DNA of 64,000 nt from Gemmatimonadales bacterium (GTDB lineage Bacteria; Gemmatimonadota; Gemmatimonadetes; Gemmatimonadales; GWC2-71-9), in the NCBI GenBank assembly GCA_041390145.1, contig JAWKQM010000005.1, positions 186,001 through 250,000 of the forward strand. Direction: 5' to 3'. Numbering within the stretch: the first letter of the stretch is position 1; every line of letters starts with the position of its first letter. The notes beneath the pieces are model-generated. The model had not been told where the DNA came from. It ran no database searches and saw only the letters and a program-made list of their open reading frames with translations. This document shows positions 48,596-57,631 of this stretch, piece after piece. The position numbers and the translations under genes are program-made.

Positions 48596-49987
48596 GTGTT
48601 CCGTCCCCAACATTGGATCCTCGTACTCGTCCTGGTCGCCGGCCTGTCCAGCCCCGCCGCCGCCGACCCGCTCACCGACCTGGCCCGTGCCTACGTGGCC
48701 GGCCGGACGTCGGGGGTGACTCCCGCCGCTGCCACGGCCCTGCCCAGTTACGCCCGGCAAACAGGTCTGGCCTGCAGCGCCTGCCACTACCAGTTCCTGG
48801 CGCTGACCCCGTTCGGCCGACAGTTCAAGCTGAATGGCTACGTGATGACCACGCGCCCGCTCATCCACGAGGGCGACAGTGCCAACGGCGGCAAGCTCGA
48901 CCTCAGCCCCACCTCGCTCTTGTCGGCCATGCTCACCGCAGGCGTGACTCACCTCAATGAGCCGCTGCCTGACACACAGAACGACGCCGTCGCCATGCCG
49001 CAGGAGCTGGGCCTCTTCCTCGCCGGACAGGTCTCCTCCAAGGTCGGGCTCTTTTCCCAGATCACGTATGCGGGCGCGGACGGCTCGATCGGTCTCGATA
49101 ACGTGGACGTGCGCTACGCCAACCACACCAACGGCGGTATGCCGATCGTGTACGGCGTCACCCTGAACAACAACCCCACCGTACAGGATCTCTGGAACAC
49201 GACGCCGGCGTGGGGCTATCCATTCATCAGCTCCGATGCCGCTCCCGGAGCCGCGGCCGCACCGGTCATCGACGGCGCCTTCAGCCAAAACTCCCTCGGT
49301 CTCGGCGCCTACACGATGGTCAACGAGCTGCTCTACGCCGAAGTCTCGGTGTACCGCTCTGCGATTCAGGGGCAGGCGGCCCCCGACGCGGCGAGCGGAG
49401 CGATCAGCGGTGTCGCACCCTACTGGCGGCTTGCCCTCCAGAAGGACTTTGGCGAGAAGTACCTCATGCTCGGGACCTTCGGGATGTACGCCAGCGTGTA
49501 TCCGGACGTGCTGAGCGGCCCCACCAACGCCTATACCGACATCGGGGTGGATGCCCAGTTCGAGACTCCGCTGGGGAAGGGCAACCTGGTTGCGCGGGGC
49601 AGCTACATCCACGAGGCCCAGACCCTCGACGCGTACGTCGAGTCCGGCGATGCCACTACCGCCAGTAACAATCTCTCGACCTTCAAGCTCAACGCGACCT
49701 ACTATCCCAGCCAGAAGATCGGGCTCACGGCGGGGTACTTCTCGACGACGGGGTCGACCGACCCGGCGCTCTATCCCGCCGATCCGGTGGAGGGCAGCGC
49801 GAACGGCAGTCCGAAGACGGACGGGTTTATCGGTGAGTTCGACTACAACCCGTGGGAGAACACCCGGCTGGGATTGCAGTACACGGGATATGGCAACTTC
49901 AACGGGGGCAGCACCAACTACGATGGCTCGGGGCGGGACGCGTCAGGCAACGACACGCTCTTTCTCTTCGTGTGGCTGGCCTTCTAG
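48596..49987 (+). CDS. Outer-membrane porin-like barrel with an N-terminal c-type heme motif
   Basis: 463 residues from a GTG at 48596, chosen because GAGG lies just before it and a signal peptide (LVLVLVAGLSSPAAA) follows. Residues 50-82 read LPSYARQTGLACSACHYQFL then ALTPFGRQFKLNGY, a single CxxCH heme site (Cys60, Cys63, His64) in a context seen in proteins annotated as cytochrome C. The rest (about 95-463) is a beta-barrel of alternating strands (GLFLAGQVSSKVGLFSQITY, LRLGLQYTGYGNF-like) ending in VWLAF, a normal terminal Phe. It could let electrons pass through the outer membrane, but one heme alone would not span it. A strong terminator follows. Confidence 0.8.
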   Translation: MFRPQHWILVLVLVAGLSSPAAADPLTDLARAYVAGRTSGVTPAAATALPSYARQTGLACSACHYQFLALTPFGRQFKLNGYVMTTRPLIHEGDSANGGKLDLSPTSLLSAMLTAGVTHLNEPLPDTQNDAVAMPQELGLFLAGQVSSKVGLFSQITYAGADGSIGLDNVDVRYANHTNGGMPIVYGVTLNNNPTVQDLWNTTPAWGYPFISSDAAPGAAAAPVIDGAFSQNSLGLGAYTMVNELLYAEVSVYRSAIQGQAAPDAASGAISGVAPYWRLALQKDFGEKYLMLGTFGMYASVYPDVLSGPTNAYTDIGVDAQFETPLGKGNLVARGSYIHEAQTLDAYVESGDATTASNNLSTFKLNATYYPSQKIGLTAGYFSTTGSTDPALYPADPVEGSANGSPKTDGFIGEFDYNPWENTRLGLQYTGYGNFNGGSTNYDGSGRDASGNDTLFLFVWLAF

Positions 49988-50013
49988 TACCGGGCCGACA
50001 TGCCTGGTCTGAC

Positions 50014-50049
50014 AAGGTGGCGGGAATATATTCCCGCCACCTTTTGTTT
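50014..50049 (+). terminator. Strong intrinsic terminator
   Basis: A 13-base perfect stem, AAGGTGGCGGGAA (50014-50026) with TTCCCGCCACCTT (50031-50043), has loop TATA and is followed by TTGTTT. It closes the cytochrome-porin gene and separates it from the convergent kinase gene. Confidence 0.9.
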
Positions 50050-50095
50050 CAGGGCTCCTTCAGAGCGCCGGCGCAACGGTCGGAGGCACACCAAG

Positions 50096-52369
50096 TCACA
50101 CGGGTCGACCTTCCAGTCCCAGCCGCCTGACCATCGCGGCGAACCGGGGTGCTGCACGCAGCGCGGCAAATACCGGCCGGACATTCAGCCACACCAGGTC
50201 CGTTGCGCGAATCTCGGCGGCCGTCTCGAGCGCGGTCAACGCCCCCTCGGTGTTTCCCGTTCCCAGTTCCGCCACGGCCGTCAGCACCGGCGACAGGTAC
50301 CCTTCCCGCGACCGCCGCGCCAACTCCTCCACCAGCGGTGCGGCGCCGGCGCCGTTGCCTGACCGCGCCATCGCGTGGGCCTGGAAGGCGAGCACTTCAG
50401 AGCTCCCGCCGGTCAGACCCGCGGCCCGGTCAAACGATGCGACCGCTGCCGCAATGTCCTCCGCCGCCAGTTGTGCCTGCCCCAAAAAGAGGTACCCGGG
50501 ACCGAAGGCTGGCTCCAGCTTCAGCGCCTCCTCCTGCTGCCGGATCGCTGCCTCCGGATGCCCGCTGAACAGCGCGATCTGTCCGAGGCTGCTGGCGACC
50601 GCAGGAGAGAGGGGATCAGAGGCCTTGGCGCGCTCGAGTTCGGCGCGAGCGTCCGCCGCCCTGCCGAGCGGGGCGAGGAGGTGCATGGCGTACCACTGGC
50701 GCGCCGTGGCGTATCCCGGCTGCCGGTCGATGGCGGTCACGAAGTCCTGCTCCGCCGACTCCCAGTTCCAGTCGTACATGGCGTAGACGGAGCCGCGTGC
50801 AGCGAGCGCTGCGCCAAGGTGTGGCGAGAGTGCCAGGGCACGGTCGGCTGCCTCCCGTGCTGCCGTCATCGCGATCCGCGGTTCCTCCACGCCATAGACG
50901 GCCTGCAGCACCCGGGCCTCGGCGACGCCGGCGTGTGCGAGCGCGAATTGCGGATCGAGCACCGTGGATACGGCGAACCGCTCCAGGCTTTCCGCGATCG
51001 AGGCACCGGTACGCCGATTGAGCGACTGGCGGCCGAGGAGATACTCGCGATGCGACTCCACATCGGCCGTGAGCGGTGTCACCATCGTGGAGAGCGGCAC
51101 CGCCATCTTGACTTCGAGGGCCTCGACCACGGCGCGCGCAATGCGATCCTCGATGTCGAACACTTCCGCCATGCCCGCGTCAAACCGCTGCGACCAGATC
51201 TGGAACCCGTCGAGTCCGTTGATCAGCTGTACCGCCACTCGCATCCGCTCTCCGGCGACCCGGACGCTTCCCTCCAGAACCGACTCGACCCCCAGCCGGC
51301 TCGCCTTGGCACGGACGTCCAGTCCCGGGTCGCGCACCGCAAACGCAGAGGTCCGGGACGCCACCCGCAGGGCAGGCACCTTGGAGAGCGCATCGAGAAT
51401 TTCTTCCGCGATGCCGTCGCAGAGATAGCCGTGGTCCTGCTGCGGGCTCAGGTCGGCAAAGGGCAGCACGGCAATCGTCCGACCGGTGGCGGGGACGGCG
51501 AATTCCACCGGCGTGGTCCGCAGCGCGCCCGGCTCCTCGATGGCCTGTCGGAGTCCCTCCTCGAACTGCAGCGCGGTGGGACGCTCCGCGGGGCCCTTGG
51601 CCAGGCTGCGGCGCAGCACGGCGAGGACCCCTTCGGGGGCGTCGGGTCGGTCGGGGGAGGGAATGGCGGCGGTGGAGTGGCGGGCCAGCACGGCGACCGG
51701 CGTCGGTCCATCGTACGGGGGCTTTCCCGCCAGCATCTCATAGAGCACGCAGCCGAGCGAATAGACGTCCGCCGCGGCGCGGGTCTCGCCAAAGGCCTGG
51801 TCGGGGCTCATGTAGGTGGGCGTGCCGAGCACAAGACCGGGTTCCGTGAGGCGGGCGTTGATGGACTCGGCATTCTCGTCACCATTCGCCAGCGCCACGC
51901 CGAAGTCGGTGACCACTGCCTCACCGCCGGGGAGCATGATGTTTTCCGGCTTGATGTCACGGTGGATCACGCCATGCTGGTGTGCGTACGCGAGGGCCCG
52001 GGCGACGTCGCGGGCGATCCCGACCGCCTCACGGACGGGGAGGCGGGGATGCTGCTCCAGCCGCTGTCGCAACGTCTCGGCGTCGACAAACGGCATCACA
52101 TAGTAGAGAAGCCCGCCGGCCTCCCCGGAGTCGAAGACCGCCACGATGCGGGGGTGGGCCAGGCGGGCCGCCATCCTGATTTCCTGCAGAAAACGGTCCC
52201 GGCCGAGCATGGCACTGAGGGCCGGCCGCATGACCTTGATGGCCACCGTACGGTCATGCCGCAGGTCGATGGCCCGGAAGACGACCGCCATGCCGCCACG
52301 CCCAAGCTCGCCCTCGATCCGGTACACGTCGGCGAGGTCCGCCCGGACAGCCTCGTAGGCGTCGGTCAC
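50096..52369 (-). CDS. Serine/threonine protein kinase with TolB-like and TPR regions
   Basis: 757 residues with a GTG start. The kinase domain (about 15-275) has GELGRGGMAVVF, the VAIKVM Lys, HRDIKPENIML, DFG, GTPTYMSPDQ and ADVYSLGCVLYEM, so it is catalytically complete. Residues about 295-440 match the TolB/FlgO-like domain often fused to such regulators (TIAVLPFADLSPQQDHGYLC, VLEGSVRVAGERMRVAVQLI). TPR-like helices fill the rest (ARQWYAMHLLAPLGRAADAR, GPGYLFLGQAQLAAEDIAAA). There is no membrane segment. It is the last gene of the minus-strand run that begins with the CTQ-oxidase cassette. Confidence 0.92.
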   Translation of the reverse strand: MTDAYEAVRADLADVYRIEGELGRGGMAVVFRAIDLRHDRTVAIKVMRPALSAMLGRDRFLQEIRMAARLAHPRIVAVFDSGEAGGLLYYVMPFVDAETLRQRLEQHPRLPVREAVGIARDVARALAYAHQHGVIHRDIKPENIMLPGGEAVVTDFGVALANGDENAESINARLTEPGLVLGTPTYMSPDQAFGETRAAADVYSLGCVLYEMLAGKPPYDGPTPVAVLARHSTAAIPSPDRPDAPEGVLAVLRRSLAKGPAERPTALQFEEGLRQAIEEPGALRTTPVEFAVPATGRTIAVLPFADLSPQQDHGYLCDGIAEEILDALSKVPALRVASRTSAFAVRDPGLDVRAKASRLGVESVLEGSVRVAGERMRVAVQLINGLDGFQIWSQRFDAGMAEVFDIEDRIARAVVEALEVKMAVPLSTMVTPLTADVESHREYLLGRQSLNRRTGASIAESLERFAVSTVLDPQFALAHAGVAEARVLQAVYGVEEPRIAMTAAREAADRALALSPHLGAALAARGSVYAMYDWNWESAEQDFVTAIDRQPGYATARQWYAMHLLAPLGRAADARAELERAKASDPLSPAVASSLGQIALFSGHPEAAIRQQEEALKLEPAFGPGYLFLGQAQLAAEDIAAAVASFDRAAGLTGGSSEVLAFQAHAMARSGNGAGAAPLVEELARRSREGYLSPVLTAVAELGTGNTEGALTALETAAEIRATDLVWLNVRPVFAALRAAPRFAAMVRRLGLEGRPV

Positions 52370-52394
52370 TTCGCGGGACTGCAGAGCGGGGAGG

Positions 52395-52793
52395 TCAGCT
52401 GCCGTCGGTCGCGTTGTTGTAATTGTAGCTGTCGTACAGGACCTTCCACTTGTCGGCCTCCTTGCGCCACACCACCAGGTACTTGGCGGAGACCGTCGGC
52501 TTGCCCGTCATGCCGAGCTTGACCACCCCGAAATCGCTGGCCAGGTCCCCGCTCTCCGAGACCACGATGCGCTCCGGGACGAACTCGAGTGACAGCCCGG
52601 GGATCTTCATCATCTCGGTCCAGTCGGCTCGGATCGCCTTGTGGCCGTGGGCGGCGGGCATGCCCGTCCAGACCAGGGAGCCGTCCTGGGCGTAGAAGGA
52701 CATCACGGCCTCGAGGTCGTGCTTGCAGGCGGCCTGCCCCCACGCGACGTCCAGGTCACGGATGGCATTTTCATCGGCACTCATGGGCGGCAT
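52395..52793 (-). CDS. SnoaL-like/DUF4440 nuclear-transport-factor-2 fold protein
   Basis: 132 residues; the ATG at 52793 follows GGAG. AIRDLDVAWGQAACKHDLEA, VMSFYAQDGSLVW, GHKAIRADWTEMM and KYLVVWRKEADKWKVLYDSY are the cone-shaped NTF2-like fold of the ketosteroid-isomerase/SnoaL group. Members are isomerases, hydrolases or simple binding proteins; no catalytic residues can be assigned. It lies 76 bases after the cyclase-AAA gene and 25 bases before the kinase. A TTGACT at 52850-52845 on this strand may be part of a weak internal promoter. Confidence 0.8.
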   Translation of the reverse strand: MPPMSADENAIRDLDVAWGQAACKHDLEAVMSFYAQDGSLVWTGMPAAHGHKAIRADWTEMMKIPGLSLEFVPERIVVSESGDLASDFGVVKLGMTGKPTVSAKYLVVWRKEADKWKVLYDSYNYNNATDGS

Positions 52794-52869
52794 CGAGTCT
52801 CCAGGGGTGGGAGTGAACTGGAAGTGTGACAGATTTTGGTGGGAAGTCAATCGGGAATGGCGGACAAGT

Positions 52870-55800
52870 TCAGTCGGCAAGCTCATCGAGAAGCGCTTTG
52901 GCTTCCCGGAGGTCGTGTGTGGAAAACCCCTCCGTGAACCAGCCGTAGATCGGTTCCAGCCGGGCACGGGCCTCCTGCCGGCGACCCCCCGCCGCCAGGT
53001 GCCGCGCGAGAGTCGTCGTCGCACGCAGCTCCCAGGAGCGGGACTCCTGCTCCTGTGCAAAGGCGATCGCCTCTTCGAGTACTTCCTCCCCGCGGGCCGA
53101 CTCCCCCTGCTGGAGGAGCATCCAACCGCGGATGCGAAGGACCTCGGCCAGATGGACGCGCTCGTGGCGGGCCTCGATGTCGGCGAGCACCTCGTCCACG
53201 ACGAGCAGGCCAGCCGCCGGATCGCCCGCCCGGGCGAGTGCTTCCCCGCGCAGGGCCCGCACATACGGTCCCCAGATGCGTTGGCCGGAGCGGGCGAGGC
53301 GAGCCGCCGCCTCCTCCAGGTGCTCCGCGGCCCCGGCGTCCTGCAGCCGAAGCTTGGCGATGCCCTTGCTGATTTCGGCCAGCACTTCCGACATGATCTG
53401 GATCCCGTGCTCCCGGCCAACCTCCTCCCCTTCGCGGGCGTGTGCCAGGAGCCGCTCCGGCTCATTGCAGAAATCGAAGACCTGAGCGCCCAGCGTCACC
53501 GCGAAGGCGTGGTCGAAGGGATGTTTGCGGCGGCGGGCGTGCGCGTGGTTCTCGAGGCTCACGGCGACGGCCTGGTCCGGGTATCCCAGCATCCAGAGGT
53601 ACTGGCACCGGTAGATCCCGTCCGCCGTCAGCGGGTCGCTGTTGATGAGTTTGACGATATGCTGATGCCGCTCGGCGTCGTACATCCGGCGGATCTGGTC
53701 GCCATGCCGACGCGCGGAGACCAGGTCGCCGAGCCAGTAGCTCGACGTCATTGCCGCGCGATGCCCCGCCAGCGCGAGGTCGTCGTCCTCGCTGGGGGTC
53801 GTGAGCAGTTCATTCGCCCACTCGAGAGACTCGTGGAGCCTTCCGGAGGTCAGCATGTGGACCCAGAGCACGTGCAGCACAGGGAGGTAACTCTGCCGGT
53901 GTTCGAGGGAGCGTGCCAGCTTCAGCGCCGGTTGCAGGATGTCGCTGATTTCGGGGGCGGCCCAACCGCGCGCTGCCACGAAGGCCGGTCCCAGCAGCGT
54001 CCGGATGCCGAGCTCCGTGAGGTCCCGATCGGGGCCGGCGGGCAGGTGCTCCGTGGCCGCGAGCGCCTTGCGAAGGTGGGAGATCGCTTCCGCGATGGCG
54101 AACCGCTGCAGGGCGAGTTCTCCCGCCCGCTTCCAGTAGGGAATCGACTCGACGTGGAGTGCGCCCGCCGAAAAGTGCTGGGCCAGGAGTTCCGGCTCAG
54201 TCGCCACCGTCTCCGGGAACCGCTCGGCGAGCACCCGGGCGATCTCGCCGTGCAGCTCCTGCCGACGACTCTTCAGGAGCGACTCGTACGCGGTGTCCTG
54301 CACCAGCGCATGCTTGAACAGATAGGTGGCCCGCGGGGGGGTGCCGCGACGGAACGCCAGGCCCGACTCCGTCAACTGGTCCAGCCCGGCCTGCAACTCC
54401 TCGGCCGGGGTGTGCGTGACGGCGGATAGGAGGTCGTAGCTGAACTCCCGGCCGATGGCGGCCCCGACCTGGGCAATTTCGCGGACGCCCGGCACCCGGT
54501 CGAGTCGGGCCATGAGTGAATCGCGCAGGGTTGCCGGGAGCGTGAAGCCCGCCGGTCCATCCGTATACTCGTACTCGTCGTCGGCCTCGAGGAGGCGGCC
54601 GGACTCGAGCAGCGTCTTGGTGAGCTCCTCGACGAAGAGGGGCACGCCGTCCGTCTTCTCGAGAATCTGCTCCGTCAGGCCCACCGGCAGCGGCTTGCCG
54701 CCGGTGACGCGCGAAATCAGCGCCATGCTCTGGTCGCGGCTCAGCTTGCCCAGGCTCAGCGAGGTGACGTGGGCCTCGGACCACCGGGCCTCGAACTCGG
54801 GGCGGGAGGTGATGAGCACCAGGATCGGCATCGACTTGGCCCGCTCGATCATCCGGTCGAGCACGTCGAGGGTGGTCGGGTCCACCCAGTGGATATCCTC
54901 GAACAGCACCACGCTCGCCTGCTGACGCGCCGCCGCCTCGGTCAGATCGACGAGCGCGCGGGTGGTCTCCTCCTTGAACTGCCGCGGGTTGACGGGCAGC
55001 GGTCCATACCGGTCGACGCAAGGGATCGACATCATCGTCGCGACGAGTTGCACATCGCCGAGGGGCCGGCCGAAGCGTCCGTGGAGCATCGCTTCGAGTT
55101 TGTCGAGCTTCGACTCCGCCGGCTCTTCCCGCGTGAACCGCAGCGTGCGCTCGAAGTACGCCACAGTCGGGTAGAAGGCGCTGTTCATGTAGTACGGCGA
55201 GCACTGGAAGCGCATGGGACTCGCCCCGGTGGCCTCGAGCCGTTCACGGAGGGCGTTGACAATACGGCTCTTTCCGATGCCTGCCTCGCCAGACAGGAAG
55301 ACGACCTGCCCCGCACCGGTGCGGGCCTGGTGCCAGCGATCGAGGAGCAGCTGAATTTCCGGCTCACGCCCGACCAGGGGGACCATATTCTCCTGGTGGG
55401 CCGCCTCGAACCTGGTGGCCGCCCTGCTCTCGCCGCGGACCTGGTAGGCGCGGGTCGGCCGCTCGATGCCCTTGAGGTGCTGCTCGCCGAGGTCGAGGTA
55501 CTCAAACGCGCCGCCCGCCAGCTGGTGCACCCGCTCGCTCACGACCATCGTGCCCACTTCGGCGATCGCCTGCAGCCGCGCGGCCAGGTTCATCGTCTCG
55601 CCGACCGCGCTGCGCTCCGCTGCCGATACCACAACCACACCGGTGGCCACGCCAATCCGCGCCTTGACCCGGCCGATCGCCGGGACCTCCAGCTCCGCGA
55701 GCGATTGCAGGATCTGCAGCCCGGCGCGAATGCAGCGGTCGGCCTCCCCTTCGTGCGCGTGGGGGAAACCAAAGAAGGCCACGATGCCGTCGCCCAGGCG

Positions 55801-56175
55801 CTGGAAGAGATACCCGTCATAGCGGGTGATGCAGACGGCGCAGGCGTCCTCGTAGGCCCGGATTACCTCCTGGAGCACCTCGGGGTCGACACGGTTTGCC
55901 AACTCCGTGAATCCCACCATGTCGCAGAAGAGGACCGTGAGCTGGCGTCGCTCTCCGCCGCTCTCCGCTGGCACCGCTGGTGTCGGCGCCGCGCTGGCAG
56001 TGGCGATGGCCGCAAGAATCCGCTTGCGCGGGCCGAAGGGAAGTCCCAGTTCCTTGAGGTCCGCATCGGTCAGGACGGCCAGCGTGTCGAGGTCGACCTG
56101 GTTTTCCTCGAAGAGCGCGACGTACTGCTCGAGTCCAAGCTCGGTGAGCCAGGCGGAGACGGAATGGGCTGACAT
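52870..56175 (-). CDS. SAM domain + class III nucleotide cyclase + AAA ATPase + TPR regulator
   Basis: 1101 residues. An N-terminal SAM domain (about 4-62: VSAWLTELGLEQYVALFEEN, LTDADLKELGLPFGPRKRIL) is followed by an adenylate/guanylate cyclase domain (about 75-250) with both metal-binding Asp sites (FCDMVGFTELA, RLGDGIVAFFG). A STAND-type ATPase (about 270-560) has VPLVGREPEIQLLLDRW, Walker A GEAGIGKSRIV and Walker B VVLFEDIHWVD. TPR-type helices run to the C-terminus. The design resembles mammalian soluble adenylyl cyclase. It starts 2 bases after the LodB-like gene, so it probably belongs to the CTQ-oxidase operon and may sense that pathway. Confidence 0.92.
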   Translation of the reverse strand: MSAHSVSAWLTELGLEQYVALFEENQVDLDTLAVLTDADLKELGLPFGPRKRILAAIATASAAPTPAVPAESGGERRQLTVLFCDMVGFTELANRVDPEVLQEVIRAYEDACAVCITRYDGYLFQRLGDGIVAFFGFPHAHEGEADRCIRAGLQILQSLAELEVPAIGRVKARIGVATGVVVVSAAERSAVGETMNLAARLQAIAEVGTMVVSERVHQLAGGAFEYLDLGEQHLKGIERPTRAYQVRGESRAATRFEAAHQENMVPLVGREPEIQLLLDRWHQARTGAGQVVFLSGEAGIGKSRIVNALRERLEATGASPMRFQCSPYYMNSAFYPTVAYFERTLRFTREEPAESKLDKLEAMLHGRFGRPLGDVQLVATMMSIPCVDRYGPLPVNPRQFKEETTRALVDLTEAAARQQASVVLFEDIHWVDPTTLDVLDRMIERAKSMPILVLITSRPEFEARWSEAHVTSLSLGKLSRDQSMALISRVTGGKPLPVGLTEQILEKTDGVPLFVEELTKTLLESGRLLEADDEYEYTDGPAGFTLPATLRDSLMARLDRVPGVREIAQVGAAIGREFSYDLLSAVTHTPAEELQAGLDQLTESGLAFRRGTPPRATYLFKHALVQDTAYESLLKSRRQELHGEIARVLAERFPETVATEPELLAQHFSAGALHVESIPYWKRAGELALQRFAIAEAISHLRKALAATEHLPAGPDRDLTELGIRTLLGPAFVAARGWAAPEISDILQPALKLARSLEHRQSYLPVLHVLWVHMLTSGRLHESLEWANELLTTPSEDDDLALAGHRAAMTSSYWLGDLVSARRHGDQIRRMYDAERHQHIVKLINSDPLTADGIYRCQYLWMLGYPDQAVAVSLENHAHARRRKHPFDHAFAVTLGAQVFDFCNEPERLLAHAREGEEVGREHGIQIMSEVLAEISKGIAKLRLQDAGAAEHLEEAAARLARSGQRIWGPYVRALRGEALARAGDPAAGLLVVDEVLADIEARHERVHLAEVLRIRGWMLLQQGESARGEEVLEEAIAFAQEQESRSWELRATTTLARHLAAGGRRQEARARLEPIYGWFTEGFSTHDLREAKALLDELAD

Positions 56176-56177
56176 GC

Positions 56178-57614
56178 TCAGGCGACCGTGGCCGGTTCGG
56201 CCGGGGCCGGGGTGCGCCGCATCTCAAGTAGTCCGTTGCGATAGAGCCAGGAGGTGAGGGCCACCGCCTGATCCGCCGGCATGGCATTCGCGAGCGACCG
56301 CGCGATCTCGGCCGCCGGGGCGGCGCGGGGAATGCGAGCCAGCAGCGGGGCGAGCTCCACGCCGGCGACAAAGGCAACCGGATCGTCCAGCCGGGGATGG
56401 TGCACCGCTGGCCGCGATTCCACGAAGTCCCCGACGAGGCATGGCTCGTCTGCCAGACGCACTGCCGATGACAAGCCGAGCCAGGCCTGCAGGGCAGGGG
56501 GCGGCTGGTCCGGCTCGGCGGGAACAGCGTCCGCGCCACCGGCCCTCGCGGACCAGAAGACGCCGGGGTGGGTCGACGTGGCTTCCGCGTAGTGATTCGC
56601 CGACCAAGCTGCATGCCGGCGCGCGGCGCGCGCGAGCGAGTCCTCGTAGAACTGGATGGCAGCGGCACTCGCGGCGGGGCGCCGCAGGATCGTGTTCACC
56701 ACCAGGGCGCCGGCGGTGGCCGACTGGATCGCCTTCTGGACTCCGCTGGAGGAGAGCGGGTCGAGGGCGAGGGCCGCGTCGCCGATCTTGATGTGGCGCT
56801 CGTCGACCGGCGCCTCGTCGAGATAGGGAGTGGCCTCGGCAGCCCGGACCGCGGAGACCAAGGTCGCTGCGGTAGTGTCCGAGAGAATCCCGGCGGTCTC
56901 CACCTGCGCGCGGTACCAGGTCTCCAACTCCGGCGCAGCGATTCCATGCAGGCGGGAGGCGTCCACAAACACCAGCACGTTCTGGCTGCCATCGGGCAGC
57001 GGGACGCTCCAGAGCCACTCTGCGGGCCCCGACTGGATTCGTGGAACGGTCGCGGCGGCGGTGCCGCGCCAGTACCCGTAGACGGCCACCGTCCTCGGAC
57101 CGGCAGCCGCACGGGCTGAACCGGGGCCGCCGGACCGTCCGGTGGCAATGGAGAGAAAACGTGCTCGGAGTGTGGAAGCGCCGGAACGGGTGGTTAGCGC
57201 CAGACGCCACCCGGCGCCGTCGCGCTCCTTCGACTGCAGGTGTGCGGGCTGGAGCAGGGTGACACCGGCCCGCATTGCAACCTCCACCAGCGCCTGATCG
57301 AACCCGGCGCGATCGACCAGGCTGCCCGTGGCCCGCGGGTCGATCCGTGGCGCGTGATGATTGCCCCAGACCACATCGACTTGCCGCACCGGCACCCGGC
57401 CGGCGCGATCAAGCACCTCCCCTGCGCCGAGGGATGCCAGCAGCGGGCGGACGCCGGGGGTGAGTGATTCACCCAGGTGACTGCGGGGGAAGGGACGGCG
57501 CTCGACCAGCGTGACGCGATATCCCAGCTGCGCGAGGCGCAGTGCATGGCACGAGCCGGCAGGGCCGGCGCCGAGCACGCAGACATCGGTGTCAAACGGG
57601 GTTGGGGATACCAT
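56178..57614 (-). CDS. LodB-like FAD-dependent oxidoreductase (CTQ maturation, halogenase fold)
   Basis: 478 residues from the ATG at 57614, 17 bases after the radical-SAM gene. VCVLGAGPAGSCHALRLAQL (GxGxxG at 15-20) is the FAD fold and LGESLTPG is the GES block of flavin-dependent halogenases and relatives. WLWSVPLPDG matches W-x-W-x-x-P of the same group, and GDAALALDPLSSSGVQKAIQ is the second FAD motif. In Lod and Gox systems a LodB-type flavoprotein is needed to hydroxylate the Trp that becomes cysteine tryptophylquinone, and QhpG does this in the Qhp system. The adjacent LodA-like gene makes that role much more likely than free tryptophan halogenation. Confidence 0.85.
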   Translation of the reverse strand: MVSPTPFDTDVCVLGAGPAGSCHALRLAQLGYRVTLVERRPFPRSHLGESLTPGVRPLLASLGAGEVLDRAGRVPVRQVDVVWGNHHAPRIDPRATGSLVDRAGFDQALVEVAMRAGVTLLQPAHLQSKERDGAGWRLALTTRSGASTLRARFLSIATGRSGGPGSARAAAGPRTVAVYGYWRGTAAATVPRIQSGPAEWLWSVPLPDGSQNVLVFVDASRLHGIAAPELETWYRAQVETAGILSDTTAATLVSAVRAAEATPYLDEAPVDERHIKIGDAALALDPLSSSGVQKAIQSATAGALVVNTILRRPAASAAAIQFYEDSLARAARRHAAWSANHYAEATSTHPGVFWSARAGGADAVPAEPDQPPPALQAWLGLSSAVRLADEPCLVGDFVESRPAVHHPRLDDPVAFVAGVELAPLLARIPRAAPAAEIARSLANAMPADQAVALTSWLYRNGLLEMRRTPAPAEPATVA

Positions 57615-57631
57615 CGATGGGGTCGCTCCGG

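Noticed and set aside
56178..57614. Free tryptophan halogenase for natural-product synthesis
   Set aside because: The halogenase-like motifs are shared with LodB/QhpG proteins, and the LodA-like gene next door makes CTQ maturation the better reading.
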